The notes under the pieces were generated by a model that had not been told where the DNA came from, made no database searches, and saw nothing but the letters and a program-made list of their open reading frames with translations. A DNA stretch of 64,000 bases from Roseateles sp. DAIF2 (GTDB lineage Bacteria; Pseudomonadota; Gammaproteobacteria; Burkholderiales; Burkholderiaceae_C): the NCBI RefSeq assembly GCF_015624425.1, contig NZ_CP049919.1, positions 3,534,001 to 3,598,000 of the forward strand, written 5' to 3'. Positions within the stretch are counted from its first letter, which is position 1, and every line of letters starts with the position of its first letter. This document shows, piece after piece, positions 55,461 to 64,000 of this stretch. Made by a program: the position numbers and the translations under genes.

Positions 55461-56681
55461 TCAGGCCCTAGCGGTGCGCAGATGCATCGAGAAGGCGCGC
55501 AACTCGGCAATGCCGCTTTCCTCGGCCTTGTGGCACCAGGTCTGCAGGTCGCTGACCAGCTGCTCGGCCGACACATTGGTGCGGGTCCAGAGCTGGCGCA
55601 GCTCCTCGCGCATCGTCACCAGCTTGTCCAGCACTGGGCTGGCGGCGCGCGCACCCTGGATCTCGACATGCACGGCCGCCGGGATGCGATCGGCATCGCG
55701 GTGCAGCCAGCGCTTGGCCAGCTTGAACTGGGCCCATTTGGCGCTGTGCTGCTCGCCCTGCGCCTTCAGCTTGGCCAGCTCGGCCGCGCAGGCCTGGCGC
55801 AGATCGCTGGCGTAATGGGCCATCACCTCGTAGCGGTTGGCGATGATCGCCTCCAGCGTGTCCTTGTCGGCCGGCTTGATGTCGCCCTGGCGCAGCTTCG
55901 GCGCGGTCTTGCGCACCTTGGCCCAGCCCAGCATCTCGAAGGCGCGGATATAGCCCCAGCCGATGTCGAACTCGAAGGGCTTGACCGAGAACTTGGCCGA
56001 GGTCGGGTAGGTGTGGTGGTTGTTGTGCAGCTCCTCACCACCGATGATGATGCCCCAGGGCGAGATATTGGTCGACGCGTCCTGGGCCTCGAAGTTGCGA
56101 TAGCCCCAGAAATGGCCCACGCCGTTGACGACTCCGGCGGCCCAGAACGGGATCCAGGCCATCTGCACCGCCCAGATCGTCGCGCCGATCGCGCCGAACA
56201 GGGTCAGGTTGATGATCAGCATCAGGCCCACGCCCTGCCAGCTGTAGCGGCTGTACAGATTGCGCTCGATCCAGTCGTTGGGCACGCCATGGCTGTACTT
56301 GGCCAGGGTTTCCTGGTTCTTGGCCTCGTTGCGGTAGAGCTCGGCGCCCTCCTGCATCACCTTCTTCAGGCCGCGCGTCTGCGGGCTGTGCGGGTCTTCC
56401 TCGGTCTCGCACTTGGCGTGGTGCTTGCGGTGGATGGCCACCCATTCCTTGGTGACCATGCCGGTGGTCATCCACAGCCAGAGGCGGAAGAAATGCGAGG
56501 GGATCGGCCCCAGGTCCAGCGCGCGGTGCGCCTGGGCGCGGTGCAGGAAGATGGTCACGGCCGCGATGGTGATATGGGTCACCACCAGGGCATAGACCAC
56601 GACTTGCCAGATGCTGGCGTCCAGCAGGCCGAAGCCCAGCCATTGCACCAGGCCATCATGTACGGTCGTCAAGAAGTCCAT
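55461..56681 (-). CDS. acyl-CoA/fatty acid delta-9-type desaturase
   Basis: A 406-residue integral membrane di-iron enzyme. The three His boxes are HRAQAHR, HRKHHAK and HNNHHTYP. Membrane helices flank them in the first 230 residues. The C-terminal 130 residues are helical and charged, an extension found in several proteobacterial desaturases. It introduces a cis double bond into saturated acyl chains to adjust membrane fluidity. The start at 56681 (MDFLTTVHDG) has AAGGAA upstream. Confidence 0.92.
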   Translation of the reverse strand: MDFLTTVHDGLVQWLGFGLLDASIWQVVVYALVVTHITIAAVTIFLHRAQAHRALDLGPIPSHFFRLWLWMTTGMVTKEWVAIHRKHHAKCETEEDPHSPQTRGLKKVMQEGAELYRNEAKNQETLAKYSHGVPNDWIERNLYSRYSWQGVGLMLIINLTLFGAIGATIWAVQMAWIPFWAAGVVNGVGHFWGYRNFEAQDASTNISPWGIIIGGEELHNNHHTYPTSAKFSVKPFEFDIGWGYIRAFEMLGWAKVRKTAPKLRQGDIKPADKDTLEAIIANRYEVMAHYASDLRQACAAELAKLKAQGEQHSAKWAQFKLAKRWLHRDADRIPAAVHVEIQGARAASPVLDKLVTMREELRQLWTRTNVSAEQLVSDLQTWCHKAEESGIAELRAFSMHLRTARA

Positions 56682-56844
56682 TCGTTCCTTACCCGCGCCT
56701 GTTGGGCGCACAACACAAAACCACCTAATTGTAGGGGCCCGTTCCTAAATACCCGCTGAATAAGTCCTGGTATTTGCCCTTTCCTCGCCCCGAATCGCGG
56801 GGGGTGAGGCCATTCCGTTAAAAAAAGCTGCTAGCCGTCGCCGC

Positions 56845-58107
56845 TTACTTTTTGCGTTCCCAGACCGCGGCGAAGAAGCCATCGGTGCGGTGCTGCTGCG
56901 GCCACAGGCGCACGAAGCCCTGCTCGACCAGCTCGCCGGCGCGCGCCACATGGGCCTTCTCCAGCACCTCGGCCGCGTCCAGCGACACGAAGTCCTGGTG
57001 CGCCTCGCCGAAGGCCCGCGCGATCTGCTCGTTCTCGGCCTCCAGCAGACTGCAGGTCGCATAGACCAGGCGGCCGCCCGGCTTCAGCAGCCGCGCCGCG
57101 CTGTCCAGGATGGCGCGCTGCTTGGCCTGCAGTTCCACCACAGCTTGCGGCGACTGGCGCCACTTCAAGTCCGGATTGCGCCGCAGGGTGCCCAGGCCCG
57201 AACAGGGCGCATCGACCAGCACCCGGTCGATCTTGCCGGCCAGGCGTTTGATACGCTCGTCGCGCTCGTGCACGATCTGGGCCGGATGCACGTTCGACAG
57301 CCCGCTGCGCGCCAGGCGCGGCTTCAGGTTGTCGAGCCGGTGGCCGGAGACATCGAAGGCGTAGAGCCGGCCGGTGTTGCGCATCGCCGCGCCCAGCGCC
57401 AGGGTCTTGCCGCCGGCGCCGGCGCAGAAGTCCACCACCATCTCGCCGCGCTTGGCGTCCAGCATCAGGGCCAGCAGCTGGCTGCCCTCGTCCTGCACCT
57501 CGACCGCACCGCCGGCGAACACGTCCAGCTTGGTCAGCGCCGGCTTGCCCTCGACGCGCAGGCCCAGCGGCGAATAGGGCGTCGGCAGCGCCTCGATGCC
57601 GGCCTGTAGCAGCGCGGCCTGCACCTCCTCGCGCTTGGCCTTCAGGGTATTGACGCGCAGATCCAGCGGAGCGCCCTCGTTCATGCTGCCGGCCAGGGCC
57701 CAGAAGCCCGGCTCGCCCAGGCGCGCCAGCAGCGGCTCGGCCAGCCAGTCCGGCAGGTTGTGGCGCAGCTTGGGCGCCAGGCTGGCGCGGTCGATCTGCT
57801 TGACCTGGGCCAGCCATTCCTGCTCATGCGGCGCGAGGGCGCCGCGCAGGAAGGTCTCGCTGCCCTGCCAGGCCAGGAGGGACAGGCGCCGCTCGATCGC
57901 GCCGCTGCCCGACTGGGCCAGATGCTGCAGCAGCGGACGCTGGCGCAGCACGGTGTAGACGGTCTCGGCCAGGGTATGGCGTTCGCGCTGGCCGAGGGCC
58001 TTGTGCTTGCGGAAGAAGGCGGAGACGACGCCGTCGGCCGGCGCGTCGAACTTGAGCACGGCGCGCAGCAGCTCGGTGCTCAGATCAAGAAGGGCATTAG
58101 GATGCAT
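56845..58107 (-). CDS. 16S rRNA m5C methyltransferase, RsmB/NOL1-NOP2-Sun family
   Basis: A 420-residue protein from the ATG at 58107. The N-terminal helical half (about 1-150) is followed by a SAM-binding Rossmann domain with DFCAGAGGKTLAL, VLVDAPCSGLGTLRRNPD (catalytic/release Cys) and YATCSLLEAEN (nucleophile Cys). It methylates cytosine C5 in rRNA. The size fits RsmB (429 residues in E. coli), but the N-terminal half is only loosely NusB-like, so I leave the symbol blank. It is divergent from the DUF1653 gene. Confidence 0.92.
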   Translation of the reverse strand: MHPNALLDLSTELLRAVLKFDAPADGVVSAFFRKHKALGQRERHTLAETVYTVLRQRPLLQHLAQSGSGAIERRLSLLAWQGSETFLRGALAPHEQEWLAQVKQIDRASLAPKLRHNLPDWLAEPLLARLGEPGFWALAGSMNEGAPLDLRVNTLKAKREEVQAALLQAGIEALPTPYSPLGLRVEGKPALTKLDVFAGGAVEVQDEGSQLLALMLDAKRGEMVVDFCAGAGGKTLALGAAMRNTGRLYAFDVSGHRLDNLKPRLARSGLSNVHPAQIVHERDERIKRLAGKIDRVLVDAPCSGLGTLRRNPDLKWRQSPQAVVELQAKQRAILDSAARLLKPGGRLVYATCSLLEAENEQIARAFGEAHQDFVSLDAAEVLEKAHVARAGELVEQGFVRLWPQQHRTDGFFAAVWERKK

Positions 58108-58142
58108 GGCCCGGATTATCCCAGGCCCTTCTACACCCCTCG

Positions 58143-58364
58143 ATGGACGACACCGCCCTGCCCCCGACCCGCACCGGCCGCTACCGCCATTACCGCCGCG
58201 GCCACGAGTACGAGGTGCTGGGCGTGGTGCGCCACAGCGAGACCTGTGAGCCGCTGGTGCTGTACCGCGCGCTGTACGGCGCGCAGGAGCTGTGGGTGCG
58301 CCCGCATGCGATGTTCTTCGAGCGCCTGCCCGGCGGCGAGCTGCGCTTCGCGCCGGTGGACTGA
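58143..58364 (+). CDS. DUF1653 protein
   Basis: A 73-residue protein with the full DUF1653 pattern: GRYRHYRRGHEYEVLGVVRH, LVLYRALYG and LWVRPHAMFFE. The family is small, cytoplasmic, widespread and of unknown function. It is divergent from the rRNA methyltransferase gene (35-bp gap) and followed by a membrane protein gene after 8 bp. Confidence 0.9.
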   Translation: MDDTALPPTRTGRYRHYRRGHEYEVLGVVRHSETCEPLVLYRALYGAQELWVRPHAMFFERLPGGELRFAPVD

Positions 58365-58372
58365 AGCCCGCG

Positions 58373-59017
58373 ATGCCGGCCCTGCACCAACTGCGGCAGC
58401 GGCCGCGCCTGTTGATCGGCGTGGCCACCGGCGCCTTGCTGGCGCTGGCCTGGCCGACCCAATTGGACTGGTTGACCCGCCTGCTGCTGGGCTGGAATGC
58501 CGGCGTCTGGACCTATCTCGTGCTGGTGCTGGCGATGATGTGGCGCACCCCGGCCGAGCGGGTGCAGGCCCATGCGCGCGCGCTGGCCGATGGCGTCGGC
58601 GTGGTGCTGCTGCTGGCGGCCGCTGGCGCGCTGGCCAGCCTGGGCGCGATCGCGCTGGAGCTCGGTCATCTGCGCCAGGCCGGCGGCTGGCTCTATCTGC
58701 TGCTGGCGCTGGCCACCGTGGTCGGCTCCTGGCTGCTGCTGCCGGTGGAGTTCGCGCTGGCCTATGCCAGCCTCTACCACCGCGGCGCGCGCGGCCGCGC
58801 CCATGGGCTGGAGTTCCCCGGCGACGCGGGCGCGCCGGACTATGGCGACTTCTTCTACTTCTCGGTCACCCTGGCCGCAACCTCGCAGACCTCGGACGTG
58901 GCGGTCAGCGCGCGGCCGATCCGCCGGCTGGTGCTGGTGCAGGCGGTGCTGTCCTTCGCCTTCAATACCGGCGTGCTGGCGCTGACGATCAACATCCTCG
59001 CCGGCCTGATCAACTGA
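58373..59017 (+). CDS. DUF1345 membrane protein
   Basis: A 214-residue protein with five or six membrane helices. The conserved DUF1345 motif near the C-terminus is YGDFFYFSVTLAATSQTSDV, followed by RPIRRLVLVQAVLSF. Its function is unknown. It probably shares a transcript with DUF1653, and its last 8 bp overlap the convergent purN gene. Confidence 0.9.
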   Translation: MPALHQLRQRPRLLIGVATGALLALAWPTQLDWLTRLLLGWNAGVWTYLVLVLAMMWRTPAERVQAHARALADGVGVVLLLAAAGALASLGAIALELGHLRQAGGWLYLLLALATVVGSWLLLPVEFALAYASLYHRGARGRAHGLEFPGDAGAPDYGDFFYFSVTLAATSQTSDVAVSARPIRRLVLVQAVLSFAFNTGVLALTINILAGLIN

Positions 59018-59648
59018 ACTGCTGCGCCTCGCCGTCCAGTTGCACCACCCGCGCGCCCTCGATGCGCAGCCGGTCCTCGACGAACCAGCGCACCGCGCGC
59101 GGATACATGCGGTGCTCGAGCTTCAGCACGCGGGCCGACAGCGCCGCCTCGTCGTCGCCCGGCTGCACCGGGGCGATGGCCTGGGCCACGATCGCGCCAT
59201 GGTCCAGCTCGGCGGTCACGAAATGCACGGTCGCGCCGGCAAACTGGCAGCCCTCCTGCAGCGCGCGGCGGTGCGTGTGCAGGCCGGTGAAGGCCGGCAG
59301 CAGCGAGGGATGGATGTTCAGCATCCGGTTCGCGTAATGCGCGGTGAAGCCGGGCGTCAGGATGCGCATGAAGCCGGCCAGCACGACCAGGTCCGGCGCG
59401 AAGCCGTCGATCACCCTCTGCAGCTCGGCGTCGAAGGCCGCGCGGCCGGCCTCGCCGGGGCCGAAGGCCTTGTGGTCCACCACCGCGGTGGCGATGCCAT
59501 GGGCGGCCGCGAAGGCCAGGCCGGCGGCGTCGGGGCGATTGCTGATCACCGCGGCGATGCGCGCCGGCCAGCCTTCCGCGGCGCAGGCCTGGACGATGGC
59601 CTCCATATTGGAACCGCGGCCGGAGATCAGAATCACGACGTTTTTCAT
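59010..59648 (-). CDS. purN: phosphoribosylglycinamide formyltransferase PurN
   Basis: A 212-residue enzyme of purine synthesis that transfers formyl from 10-formyl-THF to GAR. Motifs are ISGRGSNMEAI, NIHPSLLPAFTGLHTHRRAL with the catalytic Asn/His, and VHFVTAELDHG with the catalytic Asp. The start at 59648 gives the normal family N-terminus. It is divergent from trpS with a 56-bp gap. Confidence 0.96.
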   Translation of the reverse strand: MKNVVILISGRGSNMEAIVQACAAEGWPARIAAVISNRPDAAGLAFAAAHGIATAVVDHKAFGPGEAGRAAFDAELQRVIDGFAPDLVVLAGFMRILTPGFTAHYANRMLNIHPSLLPAFTGLHTHRRALQEGCQFAGATVHFVTAELDHGAIVAQAIAPVQPGDDEAALSARVLKLEHRMYPRAVRWFVEDRLRIEGARVVQLDGEAQQFS

Positions 59649-59704
59649 GGGCCGGCAGTGTAGCTGCCTACAATCCCGGACCCGGGTCGACCCGGCCGCA
59701 AACC

Positions 59705-60721
59705 ATGACCCAAGACGACCCCACCCAGACCCGTCCACGCGTGCTGTCCGGCATGCGCCCCACCGGCGCCCTGCATCTGGGGCATTACCACGGGGCGCTG
59801 AAGAACTGGCTGCGCCTGCAGGCCACGCATGACTGCTTCTTCTTCGTCGCCGACTGGCATGCGCTGACCACCGCCCAGCCGCAGGACCGCGCGCACCTGG
59901 AGCGCCATGTCTACGACATGGTGATCGATTGGCTGGCCGCCGGCATTGATCCGGCGCAAACCACCCTCTTCATCCAGAGCCGCATGCCCGAGCATGCCGA
60001 GCTGTTCACCCTGCTGGCGATGAGCACGCCGCTGAGCTGGCTGGAGCGCATCCCCAGCTTCAAGGACCAGGCCGGCAAGAGCCCCGACAGCACCAGCTAT
60101 GGCCTGCTCGGCTATCCGCTGCTGCAGGCCGCCGACATCCTGATCTACAAGGCCGCCGCGGTGCCGGTCGGCGAGGACCAGGCCGCCCATGTGGAGGTGA
60201 CGCGCGAGGTGGCGCGCCGCTTCAACCATCTCTACGGCCAGGGCCAGCCGCTGCTAACCGAGCCCCAGACCCTGCTGACCGAGACCGCCCGCATCGCCGG
60301 CCTGGACGGCCGCAAGATGAGCAAGAGCTACGGCAACGCGATCGCGATGCGCGACGCGCCCGAGGTCACGGCCGAGAAGATCCGCACCATGCCGACCGAC
60401 CCGCAGCGCGCGCGCCGCGGCGACCCCGGCGAGCCGCAGCGCTGCCCGGTCTGGCCGCTGCACGAGCTCTACAGCGACGACGCGACGCTGGAATGGGCTG
60501 CCCAGGGCTGCCGCAGCGCCGGCATCGGCTGTCTGGACTGCAAGCAGCCGCTGATCCAGGGCATCCAGCGCCAGCAGGCCGAATGGCGCGAGCGCGCCGA
60601 TACCTACCTGGCCAATCCCAAGCAGGTGCACTGGATCGTCGAGGTAGGCACCGAGCGCGCCCGTGCGGTCGCACGCAAGACCCTGCGCGAGGTGCGCGCG
60701 GCGATGGGCCTGAGCTACTGA
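59705..60721 (+). CDS. trpS: tryptophan--tRNA ligase
   Basis: A 338-residue class I aminoacyl-tRNA synthetase with HLGH (24-27, HIGH-type) and KMSKS (204-208). The Trp-pocket sequence MRPTGALHLGHYHGAL and DQAAHVEVTREVARRFN are typical. It charges tRNA-Trp. Its stop overlaps an out-of-register ATG, but the next gene starts 26 bp on. Confidence 0.97.
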   Translation: MTQDDPTQTRPRVLSGMRPTGALHLGHYHGALKNWLRLQATHDCFFFVADWHALTTAQPQDRAHLERHVYDMVIDWLAAGIDPAQTTLFIQSRMPEHAELFTLLAMSTPLSWLERIPSFKDQAGKSPDSTSYGLLGYPLLQAADILIYKAAAVPVGEDQAAHVEVTREVARRFNHLYGQGQPLLTEPQTLLTETARIAGLDGRKMSKSYGNAIAMRDAPEVTAEKIRTMPTDPQRARRGDPGEPQRCPVWPLHELYSDDATLEWAAQGCRSAGIGCLDCKQPLIQGIQRQQAEWRERADTYLANPKQVHWIVEVGTERARAVARKTLREVRAAMGLSY

Positions 60722-60747
60722 TGCAGAGGGACCCGGGAGGCGATGAC

Positions 60748-61188
60748 ATGGCCGGCATCCACATCACCGACATCGAGGCCGCGATCAACTGGTGGCGCGA
60801 ACGCCGGCCCTCGATCGACGGCATCAGTGCCTGCGCCGAGGTGCGCGCGCTGGCCGAGGTCTATGCGCTGATGGTCTATTACCGCGAGCCCAGCTGCGAC
60901 GAGGACGGCATGCCGGCCAAGGCCAAGAACGCCTGGCTGGCCTGGTACGACAGCACGCCCGACGCACCCTGCATCGCGATCTGCTCCACCAGCCAGGGCG
61001 ACGAGCTCTGCAAGGGCTGCGGCCGCACCTTCGACGAGGTGCAGAACTGGCCGGTGATGACGCCCGGCGAGAAGCGCGGCACCTGGCGCCGCATCACGAT
61101 GGAGGGCTCGGCCTGGCGCTTCAACCGCTATGCCGAGCGCGCGCTGGAACCCAAGCCGAGCACCAACCCCAAGGACGACCCGGCTTGA
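60748..61188 (+). CDS. DUF3717/DUF1289 fusion protein
   Basis: A 146-residue protein from the ATG at 60748 (GGGAGG 8 nt upstream). The N-terminal half is a DUF3717-like helical region (ITDIEAAINWWRERRPS). The C-terminal half is a DUF1289 Cys motif (PCIAICSTSQGDELCKGCGRTFDE) with four Cys that may bind metal. The function is unknown. Its stop overlaps the MATE gene's TTG start (TTGA), which couples translation. Confidence 0.88.
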   Translation: MAGIHITDIEAAINWWRERRPSIDGISACAEVRALAEVYALMVYYREPSCDEDGMPAKAKNAWLAWYDSTPDAPCIAICSTSQGDELCKGCGRTFDEVQNWPVMTPGEKRGTWRRITMEGSAWRFNRYAERALEPKPSTNPKDDPA

Positions 61189-62558
61189 GCCCCGCCTCCC
61201 ATCTCGACAGCCTGCGCCGCCTGGCGCCGCTGGCCTGGCCGGTCTTCGTCGGCCAGGTGGCCGTGCTGGCCTATTCCACCATCGACACCATGCTGGTGGC
61301 GCGCTACTCGGCCACCGAGCTGGCCGCGCTGGCCGTGGGCTCCGCGGTCTACATGACCGTGTTCGTCGGCCTGATGGGCGTCGTGATGGCGGTGGCACCG
61401 CTGGCCGGCCAGCTCTTCGGCGCTGGCAAGAAGACCGAGGCCGGCGACCAGCTGCATCAGGGCATCTGGCTGGCCCTGGGCCTGACCCTGCTGGGCGAGC
61501 TGGTGCTGTTGTTCCCCGAGCCCTTCATGGCGCTCGCCAAGACCACGCCCGAGGTCGAGGCCAAGGTGCGCGCCTATCTGCGCACCCTCGCCTTCAGCCT
61601 GCCGGCCGCGCTGATCTTCACCGCCTTCCGCGGCTTCAACACCGCGGTGTCGCGGCCCAAGGCGGTGATGGTGCTGCAGCTGCTGGGCCTGCTGATCAAG
61701 GTGCCGCTGAGCCTCTTGTTCATCCGCGGCTTCGGCCCGGTGCCGGCGCTGGGCGCGGTGGGCTGCGCGCTGGCCACGGTGTTCGTGATGTGGAGCCAGG
61801 TGCTGATCGCCTGGACCCTGCTGCGCCGCGATCCCTTCTACGCCGGCTTCGCGCTGGACCGCGGCGGCCTGCTGCACGCGCCGCGCTGGGATGCGATCCG
61901 CGGCCTGCTGCGCCTGGGCCTGCCGATGGGCGGCTCGATCCTGATCGAGGTCACCGGCTTCACCTTCATGGCCATCTTCATCGCGCGCCTGGGCCCCACC
62001 GCGGTGGCCGGCCACCAGCTGGCCGCGAACCTGGTGGCGCTGATGTTCATGATGCCGCTGGCCCTGGCCAATGCCACCGGCACCCTGGTGGCGCAGCGGG
62101 TCGGCGCGCACGACGCGCAGGACGCGCGCCGCATCGGCTGGCATGGGCTGGAAATCGCGCTGCTGATCGCCTGCCTGATGGGCGGCACGGTGTTCTTCGC
62201 GCGCGAGCAGGTGCTGGGGCTGTACACCCAGGATGCCGCGATCATCGGCGCGGCCCTGCCGCTGCTGCTGTGGGTCTGGCTGTTCCACCTGGGCGATGCC
62301 GGCCAGACCCTGGCCGCCTTCGTGCTGCGCGCCCACCGCATCGCCACCGCGCCGATGGTGATCTACGCGCTGGCGATCTGGGGCGTCGGCATCGGCGGCG
62401 GCTACTGGCTGGCCTTCGGCGGCGTGCCCTGGGTGCCCGGCTGGCTGCAGGGCGCCAGCGGCTTCTGGGGCGCCGCCACCGCCGGGCTGCTGCTGGCGGC
62501 GGCGGGCCTCTCGGCCTACCTGGCCGCCGTGCATCGCGCCGAGGCGCGCGAAGCCTAG
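61185..62558 (+). CDS. MATE-family multidrug exporter
   Basis: A 457-residue protein with twelve helices in two MATE halves. N-terminal features are APLAWPVFVGQVAVLAYSTI and DTMLVARYSATELAALAVGS; LAPLAGQLFGAGK marks helix 2-3. It exchanges Na+ or H+ for organic cations. No in-frame ATG precedes the first helix, so the TTG at 61185, overlapping the upstream TGA, is the likely start. Its final 4 bp overlap the convergent kinase gene. Confidence 0.92.
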   Translation: MSPASHLDSLRRLAPLAWPVFVGQVAVLAYSTIDTMLVARYSATELAALAVGSAVYMTVFVGLMGVVMAVAPLAGQLFGAGKKTEAGDQLHQGIWLALGLTLLGELVLLFPEPFMALAKTTPEVEAKVRAYLRTLAFSLPAALIFTAFRGFNTAVSRPKAVMVLQLLGLLIKVPLSLLFIRGFGPVPALGAVGCALATVFVMWSQVLIAWTLLRRDPFYAGFALDRGGLLHAPRWDAIRGLLRLGLPMGGSILIEVTGFTFMAIFIARLGPTAVAGHQLAANLVALMFMMPLALANATGTLVAQRVGAHDAQDARRIGWHGLEIALLIACLMGGTVFFAREQVLGLYTQDAAIIGAALPLLLWVWLFHLGDAGQTLAAFVLRAHRIATAPMVIYALAIWGVGIGGGYWLAFGGVPWVPGWLQGASGFWGAATAGLLLAAAGLSAYLAAVHRAEAREA

Positions 62559-63967
62559 GCCGGCAGGCTCAGCACAAAGCAGCTGCCGCCGCCCTCGCGC
62601 GCCTCGCAGCGCACGCTGCCCTGGTGGCGCTCGGCGATCTGCTTGACCAGGGACAGGCCCAGGCCGACGCCACCGGCCTGTTCGGCATGGCCGGGCAGGC
62701 GGAAGAAGGGCTCGAAGATGCGCTCGCGCATCTCGGCCGGCACGCCCGGGCCACGGTCATTGATGCGCAGCTCCAGCCGGTCGGCGCGCCGTCGCAACTC
62801 CAGCTGGACCTGGGCGCCGCCGCCATAGCGGCGCGCGTTCTCCAGCAGATTGCGCAGCGCGCGGCGCAGCAGGCGCTCCTCGCCGCGCACATGGAAGTCG
62901 GTGATGCCGGCCTCCGGCTCCACCTCGGCGCCGGTGCGCACCGCCTCCTCGGCGGCCAGGCCCAGCAGGTCCACCCGGTCGGTGGACAGGGCCTGGGCCC
63001 TGGCCTCGAGCCGGCTGGCCAGCAGCACCTCCTCGACCAGGGCATCGAGCTCGGCGATATTGGTGTCGATCTCCTGCTGCAGCCTGGCGCGCTGCGCCGG
63101 GCCGGCGCTGTCCAGCATCGCGAAGGCCATCTTCAGGCGCGCCAGCGGCGAGCGCAGCTCATGGCTGGCATTGGCCAGCAGGCTCTGGTGCGAGCGCAGC
63201 AGCGCCTCGATCTGGTCGGCCGCGCGGTTGAAGCTGCCGGCTACCTTGGCCACCTCGTCGCGGCCGTCGTCGCGCACCCGCAGGCCCAGATTGCCGGCGC
63301 CGAACTGCTCGACGCCGCGCTGCAGGTTCTCCAGCCGCCGCGTCAGGCGCCGCACCACCGGATAGGCCCCGGCGGCCACGCCCAGGAACAGCAGCACCAG
63401 GAACATCACCAGGGCGCCGCCGCTGGGCGGCCGCCAGGCGCCGAAGGGGCCCCAGACCGGCCAGAAGGAGCCCTCGTTGCGCCGTACATGCAGGCGCGGC
63501 TCGCCGCCGGGCGGCAGCGGCGGCGGCCCGAATTCCGGCCCCGGGCCGGCCCCGGTGCGGCCATCGGCGCTCAGCGCGCGCTGCATGCGCAGGCCGCGCA
63601 GCAGGGTCAGGCTGCGACCATCCTCCAGCGCAACGTCGAGCCGGCGCACGCCCGGCTCGCCCTCGCGGCGCTGGAACTGCTCGGTGGCCGCGATGCGCTC
63701 GCCCTGCGCGTCGTTCAGCGCGATCGCCATGCGCAGGCGCTGGCCCCAGTCGCGCAGCGACTCGGCCTGCGCCTCGCGCGGCGCATCGGCCGGCGGCAGC
63801 GCGCCATGGATCAGCACCGCGGTGGCGGTCAGGCGCTCGACCGCGGCGACCTCGAAGCCGCCGCGCTCCTCCTCCATCTGGCGCTGGAACAGCCAGGCCG
63901 AGCCGAAGGCAAAGGCCAGCAGCAGGGCGACCAGGGTCAGGTAGATGCGGAGATAGAGGGATTTCAA
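62555..63967 (-). CDS. two-component sensor histidine kinase
   Basis: A 470-residue inner-membrane kinase with TM1 (about 7-27), a periplasmic sensor (about 28-182) with a Pro/Gly-rich stretch (GPGPEFGPPPLPPGG), TM2 (183-205), HAMP (206-258), HisKA with phospho-His269 (SHELRSPLARL), and a HATPase domain (NLLENARRYGGG, NDRGPGVP, GVGLGLSLV). It starts with TTG at 63967 overlapping the stop of the preceding response regulator gene. The signal sensed is unknown. Confidence 0.93.
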   Translation of the reverse strand: MKSLYLRIYLTLVALLLAFAFGSAWLFQRQMEEERGGFEVAAVERLTATAVLIHGALPPADAPREAQAESLRDWGQRLRMAIALNDAQGERIAATEQFQRREGEPGVRRLDVALEDGRSLTLLRGLRMQRALSADGRTGAGPGPEFGPPPLPPGGEPRLHVRRNEGSFWPVWGPFGAWRPPSGGALVMFLVLLFLGVAAGAYPVVRRLTRRLENLQRGVEQFGAGNLGLRVRDDGRDEVAKVAGSFNRAADQIEALLRSHQSLLANASHELRSPLARLKMAFAMLDSAGPAQRARLQQEIDTNIAELDALVEEVLLASRLEARAQALSTDRVDLLGLAAEEAVRTGAEVEPEAGITDFHVRGEERLLRRALRNLLENARRYGGGAQVQLELRRRADRLELRINDRGPGVPAEMRERIFEPFFRLPGHAEQAGGVGLGLSLVKQIAERHQGSVRCEAREGGGSCFVLSLPA

Positions 63968-64000
63968 GAAGCGCCGCCCTCGGCGTCCTGCTTGCGTGCG
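63964..64000 (-). CDS. 3' end of a probable response regulator gene (cut by window edge)
   Basis: The last 12 codons read ARKQDAEGGAS-stop, with the TGA overlapping the kinase TTG start. A response regulator immediately before a sensor kinase is the usual order. Identity is inferred from position only, as no domain is inside the window. Confidence 0.35.
   Translation of the reverse strand, partial: ARKQDAEGGAS

Overview
The window is GC-rich chromosomal DNA from a betaproteobacterium, most likely order Burkholderiales (Roseateles/Mitsuaria/Rubrivivax-like). The evidence is the rimP-nusA-infB-rbfA-truB-typA translation block, a Bug/TctC-type solute receptor, a DUF3016 protein and a DUF3717/DUF1289 protein, together with a dense high-GC gene layout that creates many antisense shadow frames. 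The genus is an inference; no rRNA gene is present.

Layout. 1-1805: two adjacent L,D-transpeptidase-like genes and a small exported Q/S/P-rich protein. 2032-6670: a DMT permease, a co-translated PIG-L deacetylase/aspartoacylase pair, a FrnE-like DsbA protein and rdgC. 6695-11849: glutathione transferase, DEAD-box helicase, Ogt and TetR on the minus strand, a divergent DUF998 membrane protein behind a probable TetR operator, and dusA. 12005-22167: seven genes in one direction (DadA-like oxidoreductase, FecI, FecR, TonB receptor with a signalling domain, MFS permease, S12 serine hydrolase, M81/MlrC-like metallopeptidase). They look like a surface-sensed system that imports and degrades a peptide. 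An exported M14 carboxypeptidase (22316-24637) sits just upstream. 24733-29929: small membrane and lipoproteins, an MFS permease, a 3-hydroxyisobutyryl-CoA hydrolase-like enzyme and a second DMT permease. 30041-38482: the translation operon with its promoter and terminators. 38710-44364: fabI, a basic amino-acid decarboxylase, NfeD, an SPFH protein, and ribB under an FMN riboswitch.

44475-54817 is an accessory region that begins at a tRNA-Ser(GGA) gene. It holds a truncated integrase, remnants of IS3, IS630, IS5, IS21 and IS110, and a frameshifted IS1595 element with recognisable terminal inverted repeats. Two intact cargo blocks lie inside it: a LysR regulator divergent from a TctC-type receptor plus a beta-propeller protein, and an operon of four overlapping genes (secreted protein, membrane protein, secreted trypsin-like protease, lipoprotein) whose function I cannot name.

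54842-64000 returns to core chromosome: DUF3016 protein, fatty acid desaturase, RsmB-like methyltransferase, DUF1653, DUF1345, purN, trpS, DUF3717/DUF1289 protein, MATE exporter, and a sensor kinase whose response regulator runs off the right edge.

The strongest leads for something undescribed are the mlr-like peptide-utilisation locus (12-24.6 kb) and the overlapping four-gene exported-protease operon on the tRNA-Ser island (50-53.4 kb).
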